Part shown: piece after piece, positions 1 to 8,739 of the stretch
How positions within the stretch are numbered: the stretch's first letter is position 1
Layout: each line of letters opens with the position of its first letter
Made by a program: the position numbers and the translations under genes
From: Bifidobacterium breve
Lineage (GTDB): Bacteria > Actinomycetota > Actinomycetes > S36-B12
NCBI GenBank assembly: GCA_945861775.1
Contig: CAMAVT010000005.1
Span: 1 to 35,616 of the forward strand
Direction of reading: 5' to 3'
DNA: 35,616 nucleotides
Notes under the pieces: generated by a model
The model's database searches: none
What the model was told of the DNA's origin: nothing
Seen by the model: only the letters and a program-made list of their open reading frames with translations

Positions 1-1691
1 TTACCCGAGTCATCGTTACCAGGTTCGTCATCACCAAATTCGGACGCAGGGTCCGCTGACCCCTCGACAGACTTAATCCAATTTTCATCTACTTCTACGG
101 CTTCGACCTCTTCCTCGGTCACCTCGAAAGATCCGTTTCCATCTTCATCGACAATAAGTTCGGCGTTGATCTCAGTGACGGAGCCGTTTTCTGATTCATC
201 GGGAAGGTCGAACTCTCCGATGATTTCTCCATCTTGCTCATCCATGAAGTTAACGGCTGTCCCACCATCAGCATCGCGGGGATCAACGTTCATGCTGACG
301 CCGTCAGGTACGGGGAAGTTGGCGCTGTTGACTCCGTTGGCGACATTTACTTTGGAGTTGGTGACACCGTCAAAATTGATTTTTACCTCACCGTAGAGAC
401 CGACGTCGAAGGAGACGGACTCGGATTCATCTGAATCAGTAATCGCTCGGAGTGTGACTCGCGGACTTCCGGGATCATCGATGGACATCGTTACTGGAAT
501 CGGTTCTGATTGATCTTCGTTTGGGACAAGCGTCGCCTTGAATTCTCCCACCCGATCGCGATCGATGATTACGGAAACCCAGTTGCCATTAAATACGGGG
601 GAGGCACTCGTTGCCATTGGTACGGCGCCAAGGGTTGATCGCACGTAGACACCGGCCGGCAGAACAGCACTGGGATCCCCGATGTCATAGTCCGCGCCAT
701 TAATGGTGAGGCGCACTCCCAAACGGGAGTCAGGATTAGGCGAGGTGATCAATAACTGCGAGCTCTTTCCGCCGTTTTTCTTGTCTTCGAATGGAGCGGG
801 GAAGGGGGTCAGCAGACGGCTTTCCATTGGCGTGAGTTCGATTGTTCCTATTCCGCCCTCATAGCCACCGGTCGGCGCTTCCGGATTGGTCGTACCCATG
901 GCGTAGGACCATGTCTCTGACTCAGGATCAATCATGATGCGCTGCACGGTGCCGGGGTAGTTGTTGTCGTAAACGTGAATCGCCTTCAAGTCGCCTTCGT
1001 TGGTAACCGCTATGGGAGTGACCGCGTGACCGCCATCAGGGGAGTAGATGCCCAGGGTGTAGCCGGCCCCGTTCAGGAGTCCTTCTGCGAGGGTAGCGGC
1101 GATCTCTGATGGTTGGTAGGAGTGAGTTTCCTGATATGCCTGTTGCACGGGCGCGACGAACTGGGTGGCCCACCAGTATTCGATTGTGCTGGAAACAGCT
1201 GGGTTGTCCTGGGTCAACTCGAATGTGGATGCCGCATCGGGGTCGAAGTCCGAAGGGTCTAAATAACCGCCATGAATCAACTCTGCCGTGACGGCCATTC
1301 CCTCGCATTTTCCGTTGGAGAGCGCCTCATTCATTTGCTCGACCCACTGTTGGGCTCCCGGATAGAGTACGCATTCGCCGCCGGAACCACTCGCGCAGAC
1401 CTTCTGGCGGCCGAACAACGCAATCAATTCGTCGGCACCAAGGTCACCGGGTGTACCCCAGTTCGCGAAGCTGAAACCGTCAACTGCGGGGTCGAACCCG
1501 CCGTAGGTGCAGGATTCGGAATCCTGTCCTGTGCAGTCGGGAATGGGAAAGCTGTCGGTAAATTCGACAGCACCGATATCACCGAGTTCAGACTGATCCG
1601 CTGACTCTTGGGTACTCGACCCGCATGCGGTGAGGACTAGGGCCAACACGGCCATTAGGGCGACTCGCGTGGTTATGGGCTTCACGTTCAT
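1..1691 (-). CDS. Secreted lipoprotein with papain-like (C39-type) fold signature, C-terminus cut by window edge
   Basis: This frame is absent from the ORF track because it runs off the left edge without a stop; I read it open from the ATG at 1691 to base 3 (about 563 residues). The N-terminus is a lipoprotein signal peptide with lipobox LVLTAC, so the mature protein is probably anchored outside the membrane. A GKCEGMA segment (Cys about 129), GGHAVTP (His about 222) and VYDNNYPG (Asp/Asn about 242-244) are spaced like the Cys-His-Asn/Asp set of papain-like or C39-type peptidases. The C-terminal part is rich in Asp and Glu (DEDGNGSFEVTEEE) and could bind cations. Peptidase activity is inferred from three motifs; the fold could also be a non-catalytic relative. 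The product is otherwise unrecognised. Confidence 0.72.
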   Translation of the reverse strand, partial: MNVKPITTRVALMAVLALVLTACGSSTQESADQSELGDIGAVEFTDSFPIPDCTGQDSESCTYGGFDPAVDGFSFANWGTPGDLGADELIALFGRQKVCASGSGGECVLYPGAQQWVEQMNEALSNGKCEGMAVTAELIHGGYLDPSDFDPDAASTFELTQDNPAVSSTIEYWWATQFVAPVQQAYQETHSYQPSEIAATLAEGLLNGAGYTLGIYSPDGGHAVTPIAVTNEGDLKAIHVYDNNYPGTVQRIMIDPESETWSYAMGTTNPEAPTGGYEGGIGTIELTPMESRLLTPFPAPFEDKKNGGKSSQLLITSPNPDSRLGVRLTINGADYDIGDPSAVLPAGVYVRSTLGAVPMATSASPVFNGNWVSVIIDRDRVGEFKATLVPNEDQSEPIPVTMSIDDPGSPRVTLRAITDSDESESVSFDVGLYGEVKINFDGVTNSKVNVANGVNSANFPVPDGVSMNVDPRDADGGTAVNFMDEQDGEIIGEFDLPDESENGSVTEINAELIVDEDGNGSFEVTEEEVEAVEVDENWIKSVEGSADPASEFGDDEPGNDDSG

Positions 1692-1802
1692 TTACATAGA
1701 TTAACACGCTTTTTTGACCATTGAATTCAACTTTTCCATCACGGCTTGAGTTGGAGCGCACACCTGGGAATGAACTCTTTAGAGATGAAGTAGCGAATCA
1801 TG

Positions 1803-1819
1803 GGACGACTAGCTCGTCC
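1803..1819 (-). terminator. Short inverted repeat after membrane-protein gene, possible terminator
   Basis: GGACGA and TCGTCC form a 6-bp stem with a 5-base loop, 8 bases past the stop of the 1827-2528 gene. There is no clear T-tract on the minus strand, so an intrinsic terminator is only a possibility. Confidence 0.25.
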
Positions 1820-1826
1820 TATTCCG

Positions 1827-2528
1827 CTAAGAAGTAGCCGCCACCGAACGAGAGATAAGAACCGTGAGCATCAAAATTGCGAGAAGAACCTGCATGGCCA
1901 TGATGAGTTTGGTGGGTCGTGACATCACAGCTTCAGATGTTGGTCCGTAGGTGGAGTTAACGTTGAGTGAGATGAATAGGTAGTCAAGTAGGTTCGGCGT
2001 GGGCGGGGGGTAACCGTCACGAGCGGGCCAGACAAATGCGCCACCAGGAGTGGACAGGTCAAGGAAGACATAAACGAACATGAATACGGTGACGCTCATC
2101 GCGTACAGCGCACCGACATCCCAGAGGCTGCCCAGCCCAATTCCCGAAGCGAAATGAGCTGTGCTCAACATCGAGAAGACGTTAGCGATGACTTGAACTA
2201 CCGAGAATGTTAGGTAGATCGCGGCTATGGGAAAAAGGGCTCGAGGATATGGCTTGAGCAGGCAGACGACAATTCCGATAGACGTAAAAATAAATAAAAT
2301 GGTGCTCGCTGTTTCCAACACGCGTACAACATCGGCCGTTGTCCCGGTTACCGCACCGCTCATTTCTAGGCGGCGCGATAGCAAGGCATCCATTAACCAG
2401 ATCGTCACTGTGCTGGCGATTACCGTGTAGCGGCCATGCCCGTGGGTGAGTCGCTCACGCAGACGATCAGCCGGTCCAGGTGTTGGCGAAACATCGGCGG
2501 GATCGATGGAGGATTCAGTTGAGGACAT
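1827..2528 (-). CDS. Small integral membrane protein, DUF1345-like
   Basis: The 308-aa track ORF is probably over-extended: its first 75 residues are polar, lack a signal and overlap the divergent lipase gene. I prefer the ATG at 2528 (MSSTESS), giving 233 residues. A short cytoplasmic N-terminus is followed by about five hydrophobic helices (TVIASTVTIWLMDALL, TASTILFIFTSIGIVVCLL, LFPIAAIYLTFSVVQVI, ALYAMSVTVFMFVYVF, and the C-terminal IMAMQVLLAILMLTVLI). Before the last helix, YLFISLNVNSTYGPTSE resembles the conserved loop of DUF1345 proteins, which is distantly like a two-helix ion-channel pore loop. No catalytic motif is visible. The start is about 100 bp from the divergent lipase gene, so both probably use promoters in that gap. 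Confidence 0.6.
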   Translation of the reverse strand: MSSTESSIDPADVSPTPGPADRLRERLTHGHGRYTVIASTVTIWLMDALLSRRLEMSGAVTGTTADVVRVLETASTILFIFTSIGIVVCLLKPYPRALFPIAAIYLTFSVVQVIANVFSMLSTAHFASGIGLGSLWDVGALYAMSVTVFMFVYVFLDLSTPGGAFVWPARDGYPPPTPNLLDYLFISLNVNSTYGPTSEAVMSRPTKLIMAMQVLLAILMLTVLISRSVAATS

Positions 2529-2632
2529 AGATGGAAGTATAAATGTAGAAAGCGAGTGGAAGTCCGCTAATAGATTCACTGAGGGCATCGTGATTCGTGA
2601 GTCACCCAGACTTGAAGCGTTATCCTTTCCCC

Positions 2633-3724
2633 ATGCCCACAATCCCAGGTACTTTGCTTCACCACGAAACAATCCCAACCAGTGTTCCGGGTGCTCGCGC
2701 ATGGCGGGTTCGCTATGCATCATGTGATGTGAACGGAAAACCCACAGAATCAACCGGTCTGGTTATTGCCCCAATTGCAGAAGGCGCTGATCGATTTGTT
2801 CTAACGTGGGCTCACGGCACAACTGGATTGGGTGATGCCGCATGTCCTTCTTCGCAGCCGGATCCTGCTCGAGAACTCACCGTTTATTTCTCACCTGAGT
2901 CCACCCAATCAATTGATTACGGGGTCCCAGGTCTTCAGGGTTTCATTGATGCGGGCTGGGTGGTGTGCGCTACCGATTACCAGGGACTTGGCACTCCGGG
3001 CATGCACCAATATATGGTGAGTCGCACGAACGCTAAAGACGCAATAAATATTGTGCACGCTGCTCGGGAACTCAACATTGGTGCAGGTACAACGGTGGGT
3101 TGCATGGGTTGGTCCCAAGGTGGTGGCACGGCAGCCGCGGTTGCTGAACTAGATTCAACTGATTACAAAGATCTCACTTTGATTGGGACTGTTCCTATGT
3201 CCCCGGGGGTTGCAATAATTAGTTTGCAGCACCCCACTGGCTTGGCTGCGACACTTGCTGGCAATTCAGGTCCACCAGATGGCCACCTCGTCATGACTTT
3301 CGCCGGTTATTCCGCAGCCGATGAAACCTTGAAACTCTCCGACATCTTGAGCCCCTTAGGTGTTTCTATTATTGAAGGCGCCTACAACACGCAGCCGGTG
3401 CACCATCTCAGTGACACAGTGAGTCGCTTGTATCGACTCAAAGGCCCGATCCTGCAGATTAATAGTGATGCAATGCCCGCATGGAAAGCCGCATTTACAG
3501 CTGGGTCAGCAACATTGAATAAGCCGGTCTGTCCTGTTTTTGTGTGCATGGATACTTTCGATGGTGGAACTGTCGTCCCGGTTGAGTGGCAAGAGGCATA
3601 TGTTGCCGACGTCACCGCCTTGGGCGCAACTGTCATAACGAAGAGTTATCCCAATGACGACCACTTCAGCTTGCCCACTAGTTGCGTAGCTGATGCGCGG
3701 CAATGGCTCACCTCATTGTTGTGA
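2633..3724 (+). CDS. Secretory lipase / alpha-beta hydrolase (LIP family)
   Basis: This is an alpha/beta hydrolase of about 363 residues. The nucleophile elbow is GWSQGGG (Ser about 161). AHGTTGLGD gives the HG oxyanion segment, and the C-terminal part carries a candidate acid in MDTFDGGTVVP and a His in NDDHFSLP. The DYQGLGTPG segment and overall layout fit the secretory lipase (LIP) family, which hydrolyses acyl esters of glycerol and related lipids. I chose the ATG at 2633 (MPTIPGT); the track start is a GTG at 2597, 12 residues upstream. No convincing signal peptide is visible, so the protein may be cytoplasmic despite the family name. Exact substrate is unknown. Confidence 0.82.
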   Translation: MPTIPGTLLHHETIPTSVPGARAWRVRYASCDVNGKPTESTGLVIAPIAEGADRFVLTWAHGTTGLGDAACPSSQPDPARELTVYFSPESTQSIDYGVPGLQGFIDAGWVVCATDYQGLGTPGMHQYMVSRTNAKDAINIVHAARELNIGAGTTVGCMGWSQGGGTAAAVAELDSTDYKDLTLIGTVPMSPGVAIISLQHPTGLAATLAGNSGPPDGHLVMTFAGYSAADETLKLSDILSPLGVSIIEGAYNTQPVHHLSDTVSRLYRLKGPILQINSDAMPAWKAAFTAGSATLNKPVCPVFVCMDTFDGGTVVPVEWQEAYVADVTALGATVITKSYPNDDHFSLPTSCVADARQWLTSLL

Positions 3725-3900
3725 TCTTTGGTAATCCGCGTTCATAGTGAGCGTTCCGCAAGGACATGAGTGTAACTTCAGTCATTAAACCTGCTGTCTA
3801 AAATCTTGTCTGGAATTTTCAGTGACTGCCCCATGGGTAACGAAATTATCAAATACGATGCGATTCTTGATCTAATGAATGTTTATTAATGGGAGCATCT

Positions 3901-5010
3901 ATGTCACGACGTGTCGTAATTCGCCGCCGGGCCATCACCGGCACCGTTGCTTTTTCCGTGGCATTGTTTCTTGTCGTTACCTTGACAGGTTCGGTGCAGG
4001 CTTGCGTGAGAATTCTTTGGAATGACAACCGCATCGGTGTGCTGGTCAGCCGGAGTATGGACTGGGTTGGTTCTTCGCAACCCAAAGTGGTCGCGCTGCC
4101 CAGTGGCATGAAACGGGACGGGGGCAAGGTTGGCCCCATTCAGTACGTGACCGTCAATCCTGCCACGTGGACTTCAAAGTATGGATCCGTCGGAGTCACG
4201 GCCATGGGAATCGGGACGTCGGGGGGCTTGAACGAGAAGGGCCTCAGTGTGAATGCCCTGTGGCTCAAAGCAACTGATTACGGTCCGCGGAATGCCGGGG
4301 TGCCTGGTGTCCAGTCCGCCATGTGGGCTCAGTACGTTCTCGATAATGCCGCAAATGTCGAAGAGGCAATAGCGCTGCAATCCCGCATTCAACCGGTTGA
4401 GGTGACCACGCCCCAAACGGTCATTCCCCTCGGGTTGACCGTCGAAGACTCAACGGGGGATTCCGCGGTTATTCAATACATTAAAGGTGAGCTCATCATT
4501 CATCACGGGCGCCAATACACCGTGGTTTCAAACGATCCCGCATATGACGAATCGCTGGCACTGCTGGACGAGTACAACTTCAACGGAGCGACTCGCAACA
4601 TGGTCATTCCCGGAAACACGAACTCTGAGGATCGTTTCATTAGGGCATCCTTTTATCGCCACTTTCTGAGCCAGACGAATCCTAAAAATACTCGCCAGGC
4701 GGTAACGGCGCTGCTGTCAGTGGCACGCAATGTCTCGGACCCGGTGGGTGCGCCGCAAGATGAGCCAGGTTCAGTGGGGGAGACGGACTATCGCACGGTT
4801 GCTGACTTGACCAATCTGAGCTACTACTTTGAATCGAAGGGGAGCTTGGGGGTGCAGTGGGTTGAGCTCTCCGACCTTGACTTCGAAAAGGGTGCCCCCG
4901 TTTTGGTATTCGATCCTCTCCGAAACAGAACGCCGGGAAGCATCAGCGAAAAAATGAAGCCCGCACGGGGATCTGTCTTCTCTGGCTGGAATGTGGGGGG
5001 CCGCAACTAG
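3901..5010 (+). CDS. Exported linear amide C-N hydrolase (choloylglycine hydrolase / penicillin V acylase family)
   Basis: An Ntn hydrolase. After an Arg-rich, Tat- or Sec-like signal segment (SRRVVIRRRAITG, then a hydrophobic stretch) the sequence reads VQACVRILWND, placing Cys (about residue 35) where signal removal would expose it as the N-terminal nucleophile. SRSMDWVGSS supplies the conserved R/D-containing motif of the family, and NDPAYDESLALLDEYN matches the usual Asn region. The family cleaves amides such as bile-salt conjugates, penicillin V or acyl-homoserine lactones; which one applies here cannot be told. I prefer the ATG at 3901 because GGGAG lies 5 bases upstream, rather than the track's ATG at 3889. 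The gene converges on the TolB-like gene with a 4-bp overlap of stops. Confidence 0.85.
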   Translation: MSRRVVIRRRAITGTVAFSVALFLVVTLTGSVQACVRILWNDNRIGVLVSRSMDWVGSSQPKVVALPSGMKRDGGKVGPIQYVTVNPATWTSKYGSVGVTAMGIGTSGGLNEKGLSVNALWLKATDYGPRNAGVPGVQSAMWAQYVLDNAANVEEAIALQSRIQPVEVTTPQTVIPLGLTVEDSTGDSAVIQYIKGELIIHHGRQYTVVSNDPAYDESLALLDEYNFNGATRNMVIPGNTNSEDRFIRASFYRHFLSQTNPKNTRQAVTALLSVARNVSDPVGAPQDEPGSVGETDYRTVADLTNLSYYFESKGSLGVQWVELSDLDFEKGAPVLVFDPLRNRTPGSISEKMKPARGSVFSGWNVGGRN

Positions 5011-5015
5011 TTGCG
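5002..5015. repeat. Perfect 14-bp palindrome containing both convergent stop codons
   Basis: CGCAACTAGTTGCG is self-complementary and encodes the last Arg-Asn-stop of both facing genes (TAG on each strand). It may help end transcription both ways, but it has no spacer loop or T-tract. Confidence 0.6.
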
Positions 5016-6002
5016 TCGGGCAGATACTTCCCCTGCACTCCAGCCCACGGAGAGTTCCTGTTCGGGTGTGTCGGTGAACCGGACTAGTCCCGTTCCGTCT
5101 GGCCGAATCAAGTAGATGTCATAACTGCCTTCGTGGTTACTGCCGAAAGCGATCCATTCTCCGTTCGGGGACCACGCCGGGGTCACGGCCCCCCGCATCT
5201 TCGGGAAGATGCCGCCGGGGGCGAACTCGGGAGTATCAGATGGGATTTTGGTGATCTGGCGCTGGTTTGATCCATCGGCATTCATCACGACCAGTTGTCC
5301 AATGCCATCGACGATGGTCTGTGTAACTATCTGACTGCCGTCCGGTGACCAGCTCCGACTCTCGCGGTTGTTCAAGTCGGTAGTGATCCTGGTGCCAGTG
5401 CCACCGGCGGCAGGCATGACCCACAGGTCCTGTTGGTTTTCCGGATCAAACTCGTCGATGTCGCTCGCGTAGAGCAGGGTGGTGCCGTCAGGGGAGTACT
5501 TGGGTCCAACGTGTTGGAACGGTGGATCAGTGAAAGTCAGTTGTTGCACATCAGAGCCGTCGGCAGCCATCGTGTAGATCTCGTAGTTACCGTCTGCGTC
5601 ACTGGTAAACGCGATGCGTTGTGAATCGGGTGAGATGCTCGGGACAAGGCTCCAGTCTGAGCCCACGTTGAGCACGGTGACACTTCCGTCTGCAGGGTTT
5701 ACGCGCTCGATCGAAGATCTGTCAGAGGTCACTTGCGAATATGCGATGAATGAACCATCGGGTGAAGTGATGCTGTGTGCCTGAACGCCGGCCGCACTTG
5801 TCACCTCGACCTCGCCGTCTGATGCAGAGTTGCTGACGACGAGGTGTCCGTTCTTCCCGTCGTAACGAGTGAATGTCATGGTGCCGGGTCCAGCATCAGG
5901 AGATGTTGTGGCACAGCCGGCTAGGACCGTGGACGTGAAAAGGAGGGTGACCGTAAGAGTGGCGGCGCGAGTGATCACCCGGCAGTGCCGTGCAGACAGC
6001 AT
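5007..6002 (-). CDS. TolB-like beta-propeller lipoprotein (PD40/WD40-like repeats)
   Basis: Signal peptide with lipobox STVLAGC, then a propeller built from repeated SPDG-type blades: SPDGSFIAYSQ, SPDSQRIAFTSDADGNYEIY, SPDGTTLLYASDID, SPDGSQIVTQ and SPNGEWIAFGSNHEGSYDIY. These are PD40/TolB-type repeats. In TolB they support protein-protein contact in the envelope; in actinobacteria stand-alone lipoproteins of this type have no assigned role. I chose the ATG at 6002 (331 residues) over the track's 6020 because a perfect TATAAT on the minus strand ends 6 bases before it, which fits a leaderless transcript; the upstream ATG would lie between the -10 and -35 elements. Function beyond surface binding is not inferable. 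Confidence 0.8.
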   Translation of the reverse strand: MLSARHCRVITRAATLTVTLLFTSTVLAGCATTSPDAGPGTMTFTRYDGKNGHLVVSNSASDGEVEVTSAAGVQAHSITSPDGSFIAYSQVTSDRSSIERVNPADGSVTVLNVGSDWSLVPSISPDSQRIAFTSDADGNYEIYTMAADGSDVQQLTFTDPPFQHVGPKYSPDGTTLLYASDIDEFDPENQQDLWVMPAAGGTGTRITTDLNNRESRSWSPDGSQIVTQTIVDGIGQLVVMNADGSNQRQITKIPSDTPEFAPGGIFPKMRGAVTPAWSPNGEWIAFGSNHEGSYDIYLIRPDGTGLVRFTDTPEQELSVGWSAGEVSARRN

Positions 6003-6008
6003 TCGCAA

Positions 6009-6014
6009 ATTATA
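6009..6014 (-). promoter_or_regulatory. TATAAT -10 box next to the lipoprotein start
   Basis: On the minus strand TATAAT is followed by TTGCGA and then ATG, so transcription would begin at or beside the start codon. Leaderless mRNAs are common in actinobacteria. The -35 region is weak (GAAACA at about 17 bases). Confidence 0.45.
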
Positions 6015-6047
6015 AAGCATCTGTATTCCGTTGTTTCCGCTTCTGGT

Positions 6048-7274
6048 TCACCGAGTGGGAACCACCCGATAGGCCCTTGTCCCGATGGTGAGAACAACCA
6101 GGCTCAGACCCAATGCGACGAGCAAAACCTGAGCATCCCAGTAAACCGCGATAAATGTGCCGAGGATCGCCCCGATCGAAATCAGTACATATCTCCCAGC
6201 CACCACGATGGAACTAAACCGTCCGCGATAAGCCTCGCTGACCTGCTGCTGAATGATGGCTGCCGTCAGACCTTGCGCGTACGTGCTCATCAGCGACCCA
6301 ATAATGACTATCGCGGGGAGTAGCAAGGCCTGTCGTATTAACCAATTATCTTGCAAGGCAACAGCACCTACCAATTGAGTGAGTGCGAGACCTAGCACGG
6401 AAAGAATCAGGAGCAGGCGCGGGTTTCCCCGAAATCCAAGCACCGTTAAGAGCACTCGACCAGCCAGAACACCCAACATTCCTGCAGCGATGCTCAAGCT
6501 CGCCAATTCGGGGATATCTAGGTCAATCAGGACGAGATTCACCAATTGCGTTGGAATAATCACCGCCAGAAAAAGATCAATGAGCAGAATGGATCGAGGT
6601 GAATCACGACTTCGAAGATAAGCGCTAAATGCCCCTGGGTTTAGGTCGTTAGGCGGCGGAGTGGGGCGCATGACAACTGGGTTCATAATTTTCCACACGA
6701 ATACATTGGCCACAAGAATGAGAACCGCCATCACGAACAGCGTTGTTTGCGGATTCGGCATGGCACCGGCGATCAATGCACCAACAACCCCGCCGATACC
6801 CAGTCGCAAAATGTTTACGATTTCCGTGGCGCCTTCCGCTCCAGGCCGAACAAAACTGGCTTGGGTTTTCAAGAACGCGATGCTGCCCATTGAGAGTGCG
6901 ATTCCATCGGCGACAGCCGCGGCAACGGCCAGCCACGGCGGCACCCCACCGAGAATAATTGCTAGCCCGGTCACCGTCATGACCAGAGCCGCAAAGCTCG
7001 TCGCCAACACGACGAATGGACGCGGATCCCGCCGATCCATAACGCGTCCGAAGTATGGACCGGTCGCGGCAACCGTTAACGCAGTCGCGGCTGCCGTCAG
7101 TCCTAAACCCCACTCGGAATCAAATGTGTCATCGAGATATTGCCAGCGCGCCACCTCGCGCGCACCCAAACTGGTTGCAGCAATCAACAACACACCCATG
7201 AATGCAAAAATTCGAGGCGTTGGCGTTAATTGGGAATAGACAGATGATCGAGGGAGTGACGTGACACTCGCCAT
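6048..7274 (-). CDS. Major facilitator superfamily transporter
   Basis: A polytopic protein of 408 residues with about 11-12 hydrophobic helices. GRVMDRRDPRPFVVLAT, between helices 2 and 3, matches the MFS cytoplasmic loop (GxxxDRxxRR type). This suggests a drug/metabolite exporter-like MFS member; the substrate is not predictable. The ATG at 7274 has GGGAGG 7 bases upstream, whereas the track begins two codons earlier at a GTG. The central loop (about residues 190-215) is Pro-rich. The gene is separated from the TolB-like gene by 45 bp and could be read with it, although the TATAAT box suggests the latter has its own promoter. Confidence 0.82.
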   Translation of the reverse strand: MASVTSLPRSSVYSQLTPTPRIFAFMGVLLIAATSLGAREVARWQYLDDTFDSEWGLGLTAAATALTVAATGPYFGRVMDRRDPRPFVVLATSFAALVMTVTGLAIILGGVPPWLAVAAAVADGIALSMGSIAFLKTQASFVRPGAEGATEIVNILRLGIGGVVGALIAGAMPNPQTTLFVMAVLILVANVFVWKIMNPVVMRPTPPPNDLNPGAFSAYLRSRDSPRSILLIDLFLAVIIPTQLVNLVLIDLDIPELASLSIAAGMLGVLAGRVLLTVLGFRGNPRLLLILSVLGLALTQLVGAVALQDNWLIRQALLLPAIVIIGSLMSTYAQGLTAAIIQQQVSEAYRGRFSSIVVAGRYVLISIGAILGTFIAVYWDAQVLLVALGLSLVVLTIGTRAYRVVPTR

Positions 7275-7359
7275 GTTCACCCTCCCTTCAGCCTAAGCCA
7301 CAGCATAGGGGTGTGGATCCGAATCGGGTACCTATACGGGGAAAGCGTGATCTTCCACC

Positions 7360-7387
7360 TAATGCACCAGATCTAATGCACCAGATC
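7360..7387. repeat. 14-bp perfect tandem duplication at the 3' end of the DUF418 gene
   Basis: TAATGCACCAGATC occurs twice head to tail. The second copy covers part of the DUF418 stop codon, so the event looks like a recent slippage duplication in the short 3' flank. Confidence 0.8.
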
Positions 7388-8534
7388 AGAGAGGGACCTG
7401 CTTTTTTCCCGTGATGATTGCAAGGACTCGCTCGAGTGGGCCTTGACTAAACTTTTTCATCCATAACCAAGCGAAGATTGAAAGGATTGCCCAGGAAGCG
7501 ATGCTGGCGAGAACGACAGGGAACGCGCCCCACTGACCGAAATAGCCGAGTCCGTATCCGGCGAATAGGAGTGACAGCAAAGCTGATTCGCCGATGTACA
7601 CCGATAGAGACATGCGTCCGGTGGGCGCCATGATCGACAAGAACTGCGGTTTGCGCGCGATCATGAGTGCGATGCTTCCGATATACCCAGCGGTAAGAAT
7701 TGGTGCAGTGATGAAACCGAGGGCGAGGCCAGTGACTCCGGTGAGCGAGTAAGGGTTGTCATCGGCTGTTGCGCCGATCAGTAGTACGGCGGCAATCACC
7801 TGCAGGGGTAGACCGATTACCCAACCCCAAAGGGCCATGCGTCGCCACAAATGCATGTGTGCTTTTGGTTCCGCGAGGAGCCGGTGACGTGATGCGCGAA
7901 GCCCAAGAGTGAATGCTGCAAAGGCCATAGGACCTTGCAAAAATAGGACAGTTAGCACAGTATTTGGAAGCTCCTGGAGTCGCGCTAATGATGCTTGCGC
8001 AAAAGATCCGGTCGTCAAAGCACTTTCTAAGTTGCTCGGTGCTAAAAGTTCATCAGGCAAGGAAGTGAGAAGTGCGGCAATCGCCGTGATGAAAATCGCG
8101 GAGGTCACAATCGCTGCGATTGTCCACCTGCGAAGTGCACGATCTGAAGATCGAGAAATGGCCAGCAAAAGCAATCCCAAGATTGAATAGGTGATCAAGA
8201 TGTCGCCAACAAAAAAGAAAACCGCATGTGCGAGGCCGAACAGGAATAATCCAAAGAGTCGGCGGAGATACCGACGTCGATTCGGAGTTGAGTTATCGCG
8301 CAGGATGAACGCTGCGCTGTAGCCGAACAAAAATGAGAACAGTAGGTAGAACTTGCCTTCCGCGAAAGTCACGACAAGTAGCGCTGTTATGAGATTCGCG
8401 GTGCCATCCACCGACGCTTGAGTGAACCCGCCTGTGCTTATGCCCAGGAAAGCAGCGTTCACCACAACTATCCCGAGCAGGGCGATACCTCGGAGTCGGT
8501 CGGGCAAGGCCTCGCGAGGAATTGTTCCATTCAT
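7386..8534 (-). CDS. DUF418 (YeiB-like) membrane protein
   Basis: A 382-residue polytopic protein. The N-terminus PDRLRGIALLGIVVVNA is the usual opening of DUF418/YeiB proteins, and TGRMSLSVYIGESALLSLLF is the C-terminal DUF418 signature (GRMSLTNYL-type). About ten hydrophobic helices are present. The family is common in bacteria and has no firm biochemical role; some members lie near acyltransferase-like membrane proteins with the same RLxGIA opening. The start is the ATG at 8534. No operon partner is obvious. Confidence 0.85.
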   Translation of the reverse strand: MNGTIPREALPDRLRGIALLGIVVVNAAFLGISTGGFTQASVDGTANLITALLVVTFAEGKFYLLFSFLFGYSAAFILRDNSTPNRRRYLRRLFGLFLFGLAHAVFFFVGDILITYSILGLLLLAISRSSDRALRRWTIAAIVTSAIFITAIAALLTSLPDELLAPSNLESALTTGSFAQASLARLQELPNTVLTVLFLQGPMAFAAFTLGLRASRHRLLAEPKAHMHLWRRMALWGWVIGLPLQVIAAVLLIGATADDNPYSLTGVTGLALGFITAPILTAGYIGSIALMIARKPQFLSIMAPTGRMSLSVYIGESALLSLLFAGYGLGYFGQWGAFPVVLASIASWAILSIFAWLWMKKFSQGPLERVLAIITGKKQVPL

Positions 8535-8672
8535 GGGGTAAAAATAGTGTACAAATCAACACAGATTTCAACTTTTAAACATGGTGACCAAAAATGGTCG
8601 AATCCTCGATGCAGCCACCGATGTATGGGTGAAGCGATCAGATGCCATAATGCGAAAGCAACAATGTAGTTT

Positions 8673-8701
8673 TTGTTACACTTGTCGTTAAATGTCAATA
8701 A
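8673..8701 (+). promoter_or_regulatory. Candidate promoter for the acidic-repeat membrane protein
   Basis: TTGTTA and CAATAA are separated by 17 bases and lie about 40 bases before the GTG start at 8740. Both hexamers are imperfect matches to the housekeeping consensus. Confidence 0.3.
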
Positions 8702-8739
8702 ACTAGAAGTTGTCTCATACCAACTCGTTTGGAGCCACC

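Noticed and set aside
6661-7239. 192-aa plus-strand ORF
   Set aside because: Antisense shadow of the MFS transporter; composition reflects reversed hydrophobic codons.
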